Below, one piece after another: positions 21,557 to 30,129 of a stretch of 64,000 nucleotides of DNA. The notes under the pieces are model-generated. The model did no database searches, was not told the DNA's origin, and saw only the letters and a list, made by a program, of their open reading frames with translations. Position 1 is the first letter of the stretch, and the number at the start of each line of letters is the position of its first letter. Source of the DNA: Rhynchopus sp. YZ270_cl-10. Taxonomy: Eukaryota; Euglenozoa; Diplonemea; Diplonemida; Diplonemidae. The translations under genes and the position numbers were made by a program. The DNA lies in NCBI GenBank assembly GCA_964035575.1, contig OZ037856.1, positions 1,302,001-1,366,000 on the forward strand, written 5' to 3'.

Positions 21557-22948
21557 ATGCAAATCACCCTTCCACCTTCAGCCCCACCCCACCCCACCCA
21601 GCGCAACGTACATGAAAGCATGAGGAATGTACGCCATGGATTAAAGGAGTTGGCAACGTGCCGGCAGAGGCGTTGTGTGGGGAAGGTGAACAGCTACACA
21701 GAGTGGGATCCCTTGGAGGAGGTCATTGTCGGGCGGGTGGATGGGGCGCGTCTGCCGCAGCCGAGTGTGAGCAAGCGGGCTGTGGTGCCCGAGAAGATGT
21801 GGTCGCACTTTGAGGAGAAGGGCGGACACAGTGGTTTTGACCCTGAGCTGGTGCGGCGGGCGGCAGCGGAGCTAGACTACCTAGGTGAGGTGCTCGAGGG
21901 CGAGGGGGTCACCGTCCGCAGGCCCGACATCGTGGACCACGCGAAGCCCTTCTCCACACCCGACTTCGACAGCGCCAGCGGGATGTACTGCGCGATGCCA
22001 CGCGATGTGCTCCTCATCGTCGGGGACGAGATCATCGAAGCGCCTATGGCATGGCGCTCACGCTTCTTCGAGTACCGTTCCTACCGTACACTCATAAAGG
22101 AGTACTTCAAGTCGGGTGCAAAGTGGACGGCAGCGCCAAAGCCGCTGATGGCCGACAAGTTGTATATTGACTACGATGAATGGAAGGAAAGAGGGGCAAA
22201 TGGGTTCTGCTCGATCGTGACTGAGGAGGAGCCTGTGTTTGATGCAGCAGAGTTCGCACGCTTTGGAAAGGACATCTTCGTGCAGCAGAGCCACGTCACG
22301 AACCAATTCGGCATAGCATGGATGCGCCGGCACCTTGGCGATGAGTACACAATACACGAACTCGACTTTGGGGACAAAAACGGGATGCACATAGACGGTA
22401 CATTCGTCCCGCTTGCAGAGGGGAAGCTGCTGCTCAACCCAGCACGGCCGTGTCTCACTGGGTCTCACAAGACATGGTATGTGGGTTGCCCCAAAAAGGA
22501 TGGCGTCTCGCAGCTTTTGAACTTCACCTTTTTTTTGGATTGCAGACAAAACCCCCACCTAACAGGTACACCTACAAAGGTGAGACGCGGGAGATGTCGC
22601 TCCCAGAGTGCTTCATTGGGTGGGATATTTTCTACGCGTCGGAGCCGACTGTGCCTGCCTCCGTGCCGCTGTACTTCACAAGGTATGTTGTTTGCTGTAG
22701 GCATCTCGCATATCGCAATGCACGTAACCCTTCTACACAGCCCGTGGACAGCAACCGCAAACGTGTTGGTCATCGACGAAAAGCGCATCATCGTGGAGGC
22801 CAGCGAAGTCGAGGCACTAAAGGCGTTCAAGTCGTGGGGCTTCGACCCGATACCCGTGCCGTTCAGGTCGTTCCTCCCGTTTGGTGGTTCCTTTCACTGT
22901 GCTACATGCGATGTACGGAGGAAAGGTGAACTGCGCTCTGTGTTCTGA
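21557..22948 (+). CDS. GATM: Glycine (L-arginine) amidinotransferase
   Basis: The enzyme moves the amidino group from arginine to an amine such as glycine, giving guanidinoacetate, the precursor of creatine. The protein follows animal GATM throughout: VNSYTEWDPLEEVIVGR, EGVTVRRPD, APMAWRSRFFEYRSYR, GAKWTAAPKP(L)MAD, TNQFGIAWMRRHLG, MHIDGTF, LVIDEKRIIVEASE and the active-site Cys in GGSFHCATCDVRRKG (Cys codon 22898-22900). Exons: 21557-22476, 22566-22682 and 22741-22948; introns are 89 and 58 nt (GTATGT...TAACAG and GTATGT...CACAG). Using the nearer GCAG at 22544-22547 would bring an in-frame stop, so the later AACAG is the right acceptor. Bacterial inosamine-phosphate amidinotransferases are related, but the sequence looks closer to GATM. 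I see no obvious mitochondrial leader. Confidence 0.92.
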   Translation: MQITLPPSAPPHPTQRNVHESMRNVRHGLKELATCRQRRCVGKVNSYTEWDPLEEVIVGRVDGARLPQPSVSKRAVVPEKMWSHFEEKGGHSGFDPELVRRAAAELDYLGEVLEGEGVTVRRPDIVDHAKPFSTPDFDSASGMYCAMPRDVLLIVGDEIIEAPMAWRSRFFEYRSYRTLIKEYFKSGAKWTAAPKPLMADKLYIDYDEWKERGANGFCSIVTEEEPVFDAAEFARFGKDIFVQQSHVTNQFGIAWMRRHLGDEYTIHELDFGDKNGMHIDGTFVPLAEGKLLLNPARPCLTGSHKTWYVGCPKKDGVSQLLNFTFFLDCRQNPHLTGTPTKVRRGRCRSQSASLGGIFSTRRSRLCLPPCRCTSQGMLFAVGISHIAMHVTLLHSPWTATANVLVIDEKRIIVEASEVEALKAFKSWGFDPIPVPFRSFLPFGGSFHCATCDVRRKGELRSVF

Positions 22949-24017
22949 GTGTAAAAAGGTTCAGGGGGTGAGGGATGTCCTCAAAAGGAACGTTGATGGT
23001 AGTGGGGTATATAGGCAGGCTCGATCAGGATTTGACCAGGATTCAACGACCCCAAAACCTAAATAAGCCTCTGGTTTATAGTACAGAAATAAAAAAAAAG
23101 TAACAGAAATAGTGACAGAGCATCCTCGAGTGCCTGTGCTAGACAAGTTTTCATAAATTGCAGTACACGTAAAAATGTTGGAACGTAATAATATTGTTCT
23201 ACACACATAACTCCTTCCCCGTTGAGGCTTGGTCTCGGCTGACCTACCTTTCACGTTTCTCTTCTGGCAACTGAACACGAGAGTCACGGCCTAGGGGTAT
23301 TTTCCCTTTAGTTTTTCTTTCCTCCAAAGGTGACTAAGCACGAGAGGCTTAGGTTCATCTTATAAATTTTTTCTTTCTTTTAAGATGTGTACGCACGTAT
23401 TCATCTTTGCAGCGCATTTTCATTCACATTATATTCTACACTCTGTATCATACTTTCTTTTTCTTTGACAACAATGATACAAATGTGTGGGCCCACCTGC
23501 GTGATCTACACGCAGGTGTCACCTCACCCCACCTCCTCTTGCATGAAAGTGCCTGCGCATTTGATGCTTTCGTTTCTCCTCTTTTTTCCAGTTTGATGGT
23601 TTGTAAGGCGTTTTGGAAGCTTTTACGATTCATTTATTGTTATTATTATAGCAACTACACACGGGGTTGCATCCTGCCGCTGTGATGGCGGCTCCCTAAT
23701 ATAACTCATCCTACACTCTTCGTGAGGGGACGCTCCTTTTCCCCCCTTAAAAGGTGCCCCCCTCACAACTAACAGCTTTACCCTTTTTTAACACGCTCTG
23801 CTACAGCAGCCTTTTAGTATTTGCGAAAAAGAAAAAAGTTTTTTCTCAAAAAAAAAATCCTCGATTTTTTTTCTCTCTCCCATTCATCCCCTCAAAACCA
23901 CCACCCCCTTTTATCCAGGAACAAAACAGCGTCGTTGCGTATTATACATTCTCTTGATTCCCCTCTCTCTCTCTCTCTCTTACCCCCCTTTCTGAAATAT
24001 CAGATTGTTTTTTTATA
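22949..24017. other. Intergenic region with repeats and hairpins
   Basis: R2 copy at 23115-23165. R4 copy at 23330-23375 (GTGACTAAGCACGAGAGGCT, TAGGTTCATCTTATAAA). A perfect hairpin at 23498-23522 pairs CACCTGCGTG with CACGCAGGTG across 5 nt. An imperfect stem at about 23721-23767 (GAGGGGACGCTCCTTTT against AAAAGGTGCCCCCCTC). A (CT)n tract precedes ATATCAG at 24003. No gene seen. Confidence 0.5.
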
Positions 24018-25259
24018 ATGGCGGTCAAAGCAAAACATTTTTTGGTATTTGGCGCACCTGCCGTCGCGTTGTTCATGTTTGCAACTGTTATCCTTCAAGA
24101 ACGGAAACGCGAAGCCTCCCTCCAACTCCGCCTCTCTCAGTCTCAGGAGAAGCTTCAAGCGGCAGAACGGTTTATTAGCACCAATATCGAACATTCAGGG
24201 GAAACCATTGAACGGGACGGCGTCACCATTACACGAGGCGTTCTCCCACAGGGAAGCGATCTGGGGCAACCCCGCATGATCTATGTACACGAGGCTATTG
24301 ATCTGTGCAGGGCACTACCCGAGTGCATCGCCTTCACCTTTAGGCATGACGACGACAAACCGAAGGACCCGGTTTTGGTGTACCTGAAGACAGCATCAAA
24401 GGTGGATCGGCATCAAACCTCATGGTGTTCTTACGAAGTGCGTACGGAGCATCCTGCGTACCACCTTCTTACGAAGTATCTTCCGTTTATCAAAGCGGAC
24501 TACGACTTTGAGGCGATTGCGAAGTACGGGCCCGAGTTGAGCCTCAATCTTTGGCCAGAGTTTCGCGTTCCCAAACAGATGAAGGCTGCGTTCAGCTACC
24601 CCGCGGACACTGCCCCAGCGATTCCCTTATCAATGGCACCTCGCGTCTATTTGCTGCCAGATTTTATTTCGACGGAGGTTGCGTCCGGCATTGTCGACGC
24701 TGCGAGGAAGAAGCTGCACCGCTCTAAGGTCGCCCGAGGAGTGAACGAACAGGGCAAAAGCGAGACCGACCAGGTGCGCACCTCATCTGGAGCATGGCTG
24801 GATGATGGGTGTCCTGAGGCGAAGATGTTGAGGGACCACATTGAGAAATTGTCGGGTGTGAGGAGAGGCAATTTTGAGATGTTGCAGATTTTGCGTTACG
24901 AAAAGGGTCAAAAGTACGGTGCACATGTAGACTACTTCCACCCAGCTGCGTATGGCAAGCAGAACTGGAACCGCATGGCGACGGTGATCACGTTCCTCAC
25001 GAATGTGACGGCTGGGGGAGAATCTGCCTTCCCCACAGCGCACAACACTGCACAGAACGGAAAGGACTGCTCCCACGGCCTGCGTGTCACCCCATACCTC
25101 GGCACAGCGGTGCTCTTCTACTCCATGCGGCGCAACTACAACTTCGACCCCTTCTCCCTCCACTCCGGCTGTCCCGTCGAAGGCGACGACGAAAAATGGG
25201 TCGCCGTACAATGGCTCCGCCTCGACCTTCCAGAGAACGGACCCCAACCCCGCAACTGA
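24018..25259 (+). CDS. Membrane-anchored prolyl 4-hydroxylase (2OG-Fe(II) dioxygenase)
   Basis: This intronless gene encodes 413 residues. A single hydrophobic segment (residues 8-26) followed by a charged coil suggests a type II membrane protein of ER or Golgi. The C-terminal half (about 208-405) is a P4H catalytic domain: VYLLPDFIS start, RTSSGAWL, then the iron ligands His303 and Asp305 in GAHVDYF, distal His382 in SLHSGCPV, and Lys393 (DEKWVAVQW) for 2-oxoglutarate. GGESAFP and GTAVLFYS are also family-typical. Between anchor and catalytic domain lies a Cys-containing segment (DLCRALPECIAFTFRHDD ... SWCSYE) that looks like a PAN/apple-type module. The likely reaction is hydroxylation of proline in secreted or surface proteins, such as the Pro/Thr-rich linkers of the large secreted protein at 46115. 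That partner is speculation. Confidence 0.88.
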   Translation: MAVKAKHFLVFGAPAVALFMFATVILQERKREASLQLRLSQSQEKLQAAERFISTNIEHSGETIERDGVTITRGVLPQGSDLGQPRMIYVHEAIDLCRALPECIAFTFRHDDDKPKDPVLVYLKTASKVDRHQTSWCSYEVRTEHPAYHLLTKYLPFIKADYDFEAIAKYGPELSLNLWPEFRVPKQMKAAFSYPADTAPAIPLSMAPRVYLLPDFISTEVASGIVDAARKKLHRSKVARGVNEQGKSETDQVRTSSGAWLDDGCPEAKMLRDHIEKLSGVRRGNFEMLQILRYEKGQKYGAHVDYFHPAAYGKQNWNRMATVITFLTNVTAGGESAFPTAHNTAQNGKDCSHGLRVTPYLGTAVLFYSMRRNYNFDPFSLHSGCPVEGDDEKWVAVQWLRLDLPENGPQPRN

Positions 25260-26346
25260 TTTATGCTAAGTAAATTGAAGGGGAAAAAGGGGTTTTCACT
25301 TTTATTAAAAGTGGAAAAAGGGGTGGGGGGGTGGGGGTCACAGCAGAGAATATATTTATAAGACTCGGGGACCACCGGGGACCCGGAACGAGTGTGCCGG
25401 CTCTGTGGAGTCACGGGGCCACCAACACTCCCCAGTCTTTTTCCTGCGCTTCCAAGGAAAACTCGCGTATGCGACTCGAGAGTACAGGATTTTTGCAAGA
25501 AACACATAAAACGCAAATAAAGGTAAACCCACTAATCTTATTCTCTGCTGTGGTGGGGGTGGGGGAGGGTGGGGAGGGATGGGGGCGGGAAAATTAGCGA
25601 AGCGAGAGGCACAATAATTGCACTCAAAAAAATATCTGCAAGATGATGGGTTGAGGGTGTGTGCAGGGGAGAAAGGCCGAACTGAGAGAAAAGAAAAGGG
25701 GTTAAAAAATGATCCTTTTTTTTTTACTGGCCGTGTTTTGTGTGATGCTTTTTTAGCCTCTTTTTTTGACTCAATTTGGTTTTTTTCCTTCGTTTTTGTG
25801 TTTTGTGTTAATCCCGTAGAGAACCTGCTGCGTGCTTCGTCCACAGAGGCGTTTTTTTAGCGCTTTTTTCAGCTATCTCTTTCGTGACCAAACTCTTTAC
25901 TACCTCTGGCTTTAGGTGACTCACGATGACCCTGCACACCAGTGCTTGAGACATCCTACCTGCATTATCTTTGGTCGTGTATTCTGTGTGCGACCCTGTT
26001 TTTTTTCGTATCCTGCTCAGTCTACTTATACAAAATCTGCTATTTTATTTTTCATTTTCCTTAGTCCTACGAAGCTTGCTTTACAGAGAAATAGTATTAC
26101 CGGGTATGGTCGCCAAATCATCCCTCAAACAGGACGATTGTGCAAATCTAACGAAACAACTTTACCTGCCGATCCTACTATTTCCCTACAAAAAACCCCA
26201 CACAACGTGAACAGTTTCTCTCTTCCTGGACGGGTTGTACATTTGGGTACACCATTTAAGGGTCATTCTACCTTACAGACAATTCCATTGACACATGGCC
26301 AATTTCACACACCACCCAGACTTTCTCAAAAGAAACACAACACAAC
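25260..26346. other. Intergenic region containing a hAT-like MITE
   Basis: The MITE at 25339-25552 is listed separately. Further on, TTTAGGTGACTCACGATGAC near 25911 partly resembles family R4. ACCTTACAG at 26270-26278 is an acceptor-like site 68 nt before the next ATG. No gene seen. Confidence 0.45.
25331..25560. mobile_element. hAT-like MITE with 8-bp target-site duplication
   Basis: The element is 214 bp (25339-25552), with perfect 14-bp terminal inverted repeats CACAGCAGAGAATA / TATTCTCTGCTGTG. It is flanked on both sides by GTGGGGGT (25331-25338 and 25553-25560). An 8-bp duplication and CA...TG ends are the hAT superfamily signature. The flank is G-rich, so part of the duplication could be chance. 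The interior has no coding capacity. Confidence 0.75.
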
Positions 26347-27426
26347 ATGGCGATACATGACATGAACATCTCCCCCCCTGCCTTCCACTCTCCTGTTCCA
26401 ATACCATCCTCTATGCCGCCCGACGTTCTTGCTGAGTACGTCTCTGCACAGCATCTTGCCGCACCCCCTCCTCCTCCCCCTATAGCGCTACCGGGGCCGG
26501 TCCCTGTTGAGTATGCACTGCAGATTGAGGCGTTGACGAGGGACGTGGCGGACCGTGATGCGCATATAGCGTCTCTGAAGGAGGAGGTGGCGTCGCTGTC
26601 GACGTTGGGTGCGCGTAGTGGAGTGAGTCGTGAGGTGGAGCTGATCAATGCTGAGCATATGAAGGCACTTCAACGCTTGGATGGCGCGGAAGAGGCTCGT
26701 ATTGCGTCGGACGTTCGGGTGACACATATTGATGCAGATTGTCATCGTTTGCGTGATGAGCTGGCAGGGATGATGGCAGAGGCGGCGGCCATGAAGAACC
26801 AAGCAGAAGGAGAGCGACTCAGAACACAGGAGCTTACACGGCAGATTGCACTGCGTGATACGCAGATCCATGATCTAGGTCAGACGCACCTCGCGGCGGA
26901 GGGGGACCTGCGTGAGCAGATCCGTCTGCAGAATGTGAACCTTCGGAGGTTGGAGGCAGAGCTGGGTGGCAGCTCTGGGGAGATCCACGCACACCGCAAC
27001 GCAGTGGTGGGGGCAGAGACGAGGTTGCGTGCTGTGACGCAGGATGCAGAGGCACGGTATTTCGAGACACATCATACAGTTGAGCAGATGCGTCGTGCAC
27101 TGCGTGCCAGCGAAGCTGAGGCATCCAGTGCACGTGAACGTCTCGCACAGCGTGATGAAGAGATCAAAGCGCTGCAGCTGTCGAACTCTGAGTGGCTGAG
27201 GCAGTTCCGCAAACAGCGTGCGCTTCTTGCGGAGAAGATGGTTGAGGTGGACTTTCTGCGGAACAGCGACACCTCAGAAGTGGCGTTGGCACAGCTTGGC
27301 ATGACCCCAGCGCAGGCATCCAATGTGCGAGACTCCCTCCGCACACCGCGGGCAGAGAGGATCCGGAAGATGCAGCACAGCACACAAACTGCACATCACA
27401 GTGTCATGCATTCCTATAGGCCCTAG
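26347..27426 (+). CDS. Coiled-coil protein of unknown function
   Basis: This 359-residue intronless gene is not recognised. The first 60 residues are Pro-rich (PPPPPPIALPGP). Residues about 60-310 are almost unbroken heptad-like helix rich in E, R, A, L and Q (for example RLRTQELTRQIALRDTQIHD and ALRASEAEASSARERLAQRD). The C-terminal 60 residues are basic and non-helical (SLRTPRAERIRKMQ). Such architecture is common among basal-body, flagellar and Golgi scaffold proteins, but nothing here is specific. The ATG sits in an ACAAC context shared with other genes in the window. Confidence 0.75.
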   Translation: MAIHDMNISPPAFHSPVPIPSSMPPDVLAEYVSAQHLAAPPPPPPIALPGPVPVEYALQIEALTRDVADRDAHIASLKEEVASLSTLGARSGVSREVELINAEHMKALQRLDGAEEARIASDVRVTHIDADCHRLRDELAGMMAEAAAMKNQAEGERLRTQELTRQIALRDTQIHDLGQTHLAAEGDLREQIRLQNVNLRRLEAELGGSSGEIHAHRNAVVGAETRLRAVTQDAEARYFETHHTVEQMRRALRASEAEASSARERLAQRDEEIKALQLSNSEWLRQFRKQRALLAEKMVEVDFLRNSDTSEVALAQLGMTPAQASNVRDSLRTPRAERIRKMQHSTQTAHHSVMHSYRP

Positions 27427-27987
27427 TGCTTCATTGAGAGGGGTTTTTGATCAAGGAAAATATAAAGTTGTTGCAAAAATGGTCGTTTGGAAACGACAGT
27501 AGCAGCTTTCCTTGGTTCAAATTTGTGACCAAAAATACCAAAAAAAGATTCCAAATTTCGCGGATAAGGTTTTAGACTTTAGCCCCTTTTTTTCATCCCC
27601 TATATTTTCCCCGTTTGTTTGTATTTGCATTCCCACTTCCAAATCTCCCCCCTCCCGTGTATTTTAGAATTTCTAGCTTTTTTCTATAAAGAAACCCCCC
27701 TCTCTCGGACAACCCCTTTTTTCCTTTTTTTCCCTTCAAGCTATCGCAGTCAAGTCTACAAGTCAACTTTTTTTCCCGTCAATAGCTATCGCATACAGTT
27801 GGACAAGAAACTTGGCGACCAAAAAAATTGGTGTCAAATAATAGCGGATTTTGGGGGTTTTCTTGCAATTGGCGACTTTTTTTGTGTTACTTGTCCAACT
27901 GTATTCATTCTCTTCGCCCCCTAAAACCTCTAATTTCAGAAGAAACAAAATTGTTGGTTCAAACCACAAACAACTTACACTAAACAA
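27427..27987. other. Intergenic region containing a Tc1/mariner-like MITE
   Basis: A/T-rich. A 106-bp inverted-repeat element is listed separately. TAATTTCAG at 27931-27939 is an acceptor-like site upstream of the next ATG. Confidence 0.45.
27796..27901. mobile_element. Tc1/mariner-like MITE flanked by TA
   Basis: The ends CAGTTGGACAAG and CTTGTCCAACTG are perfect inverted repeats, each flanked by TA (27794-27795 and 27902-27903). Total length is 106 bp. TA duplication and CAGT...ACTG ends are typical of Tc1/mariner non-autonomous elements. No coding sequence. Confidence 0.65.
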
Positions 27988-29400
27988 ATGACAGTCAAAC
28001 CAACACGACTACGAAAAGCGCTTGCCTCTGCTGGCTTGGAACAGTACTATGACGTCTTGGAGGAGGCAGAGGTGACAGATGCGAAGACAATGGCGTCGTT
28101 GACACAGGAGGACTGGGATGAGATCGTTCTCAACGAGCAGGATAGGGAGCGGTTCGAAGCAGTTATGGCGCGCTTGAAACAGAGGAAAAAGGCGAAACCA
28201 CGTCCAGAATGGCGTCACGGAGGGACCAACACAAACAACTTTGGGACACGAAGTCCGTTCATGAACCCCACTATGGATGCGATGCAGATGGAACGCCGTC
28301 GCGCGCTTCTTCGCAAAGCTCAGGAGGTCGCCCAAAACCCTTCCTCAACAAAGGACCGTCGGGATTGGGCTGCCGCAACCTCTGCAGACTGTGGCACCAC
28401 AAAGGTTAATCTGACCGGAACAAAATGGCATCTCAAACCACGCGATACTGTCCGTGTTGTATGCGAACCGAACAAATTGCACCGTGCTATTGGGTCGATC
28501 AATGCAAAGAAGTTTCCTAAAGCGGTGTTGTCGTGCGGCAAGGTGGGTGAGGTCGTTGAACTGAACGAAGCTGTTCATGTCAAACTCTTCCCTGACGACA
28601 ATATCGCGATTCTCCCTCAAGAAGCGTTAGAGCTGAAGGCAACACGACTGCTTTCTACGACTGAATGCGACTCACTCCTCGAAACAAAAGGAGCACCACC
28701 ACCGTTCTCACCTGGCTCCACTATGTCCGGATCACCGTCACCAATGCGTGATGCCTTCGGAACACCAACCACCGCAAAGTCGGGCACAACCTTTGGCATG
28801 TCTCCTGAAACCTCTGCAGCTAAAACACCGACGTTTAGCACACCACAGAGCGCTCGGGGGTTCGACTCCCCTGCGAGGTGGGGGAGGGAAGGGTCGGGCT
28901 GGCAGACACCACAGAAACGAGGAGAGGAGAATGCGAGACATCCGGTGCCTGCGTTTGGCACTCCGCAGAGCGGTGTGCGGGAGGTGCCGCAGTGGGGGGC
29001 GACGACACCGCAGTCTGCAAAGAAGACTCCGGTGCATGCGTTTGGGAGTGAGGAGAGAACGCCGAGGTCGGTGTCGAAGACTGCGAAGAGCCAGAGGGGG
29101 AGGGTGGTGGAGTTGGAGGCGGAGGTGGTGCAGTTGAAGCGTGAGCTTGCGGAGCAGAAGGCGCTGCATGCGGGGGGTGCTCAGCACCAGAGTGTCGAAA
29201 AGGACGACCTTCAAAACCTGCTTGCCATGTTCACAACAGTGTCCGACACCCTCGCCGTCTCAGCCTCCCTCTGGGCCTCGCAGCTCTCTGATGCAAACCC
29301 CTCCGACGCAGCCATGCGGCAGGTCTCTCAAGAACTCAACGACGCCAGCGCGATTCTCGGAGAACGCCTAGCGCATCTGACAGAGAAGCTTGGGGGGTGA
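27988..29400 (+). CDS. SAM-domain protein, unknown function
   Basis: 470 residues, no intron. Residues 7-66 look like a sterile alpha motif: LRKALASAGLEQYYDVLEEA, TMASLTQEDWDEI and ERFEAVMARLKQ. SAM domains mediate protein or RNA binding. The middle (about 140-215) contains a possible small beta domain (VNLTGTKWHLKPRDTVRVVC, GKVGEVVELNEAVHVKLF). This is followed by a Ser/Thr/Pro-rich linker with repeated TPQS/FGTP motifs (TPTFSTPQSARG, AFGTPQSG). A coiled coil runs at about 373-395 and a final helix at 405-468. The FG/TPQ repeats invite comparison with nucleoporins, but the evidence is weak. I do not recognise a specific orthologue. Confidence 0.72.
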   Translation: MTVKPTRLRKALASAGLEQYYDVLEEAEVTDAKTMASLTQEDWDEIVLNEQDRERFEAVMARLKQRKKAKPRPEWRHGGTNTNNFGTRSPFMNPTMDAMQMERRRALLRKAQEVAQNPSSTKDRRDWAAATSADCGTTKVNLTGTKWHLKPRDTVRVVCEPNKLHRAIGSINAKKFPKAVLSCGKVGEVVELNEAVHVKLFPDDNIAILPQEALELKATRLLSTTECDSLLETKGAPPPFSPGSTMSGSPSPMRDAFGTPTTAKSGTTFGMSPETSAAKTPTFSTPQSARGFDSPARWGREGSGWQTPQKRGEENARHPVPAFGTPQSGVREVPQWGATTPQSAKKTPVHAFGSEERTPRSVSKTAKSQRGRVVELEAEVVQLKRELAEQKALHAGGAQHQSVEKDDLQNLLAMFTTVSDTLAVSASLWASQLSDANPSDAAMRQVSQELNDASAILGERLAHLTEKLGG

Positions 29401-30129
29401 AAAAAGGTCAAAGGGTTGCAGAAGGGTGGCAAGAGAGAGAGAGAGAGTGGAAAAATGTATGTGGGTGAAGTCACTGCATTGGAGACACAAAGGCTACGTC
29501 TCCTATCCTTAGGGTAAAACGTGACCGCGTCCTGTACAGTTACACAGCGCCTTCTAGTGTGTAATATTGCATACCAACGAACGGTTGCAGACTAGCAGAG
29601 GTGGCCACACGGGGGGGTGTTTTATGCGTGCAACTGCTTTTGGTAGGGCGTGTCCGCCTGATTTTTACCCCGCGTATAGGCGCCTGTACGTGGCCTCGGC
29701 GTGCCTCTACGCGGCTATACGCGGGGTAAGAATCAGGTGGCGTGTGTAGACAATAAAAAAAAACACAAAAACACAAAAAACAGGGAGAGGGGAGGGGGGA
29801 AAGGGAATGGGAGGGGGTATCTGGTATTTTCGTGCGTTTCCTTCTGTCATCGGGGGGGTTTCTTTGTGTTGCACACCCTCCCTTACTTTTTTTTCACTCT
29901 TTTTTTGTTGGGTCTCCACCCAAGTTAAAACAAAGAACCTTCTTAGGGGATTTGGGGTTTGCCACCGCCAGTAGTATTTTTTTTCTTTTTTTTTTTCTTC
30001 TCTTTTTGCCGATTTCAAAGAGTTAAGCTTCTCCCCCCTCCTTTCCCGACGCTTTGTGTCTTTCTTCTGATAGTCCCTTTTTCCTATCCCATCCTACCCC
30101 TCTCTCTCCACCACCAATCAGGCAAAAAT
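29401..30129. other. Intergenic region containing a 5-bp-TSD MITE
   Basis: An AG-repeat tract lies near 29430, and the MITE at 29654-29740 is listed separately. A long T- and C-rich tract runs into CCACCAATCAG at 30121, 8 nt before the next ATG. Confidence 0.45.
29654..29740. mobile_element. MITE, family A, with 5-bp target-site duplication
   Basis: 87 bp. The left end CCGCCTGATTTTTACCCCGC and the right end GCGGGGTAAGAATCAGGTGG are near-perfect inverted repeats continuing into CGTATAG/CTATACG. CGTGT flanks both sides (29649-29653 and 29741-29745). The second member is at 39022-39168. Confidence 0.75.

Noticed and set aside
22548-22566. Acceptor at 22547 for GATM intron 1
   Set aside because: It would create an in-frame TGA at the junction; the AACAG ending at 22565 keeps the conserved reading frame.
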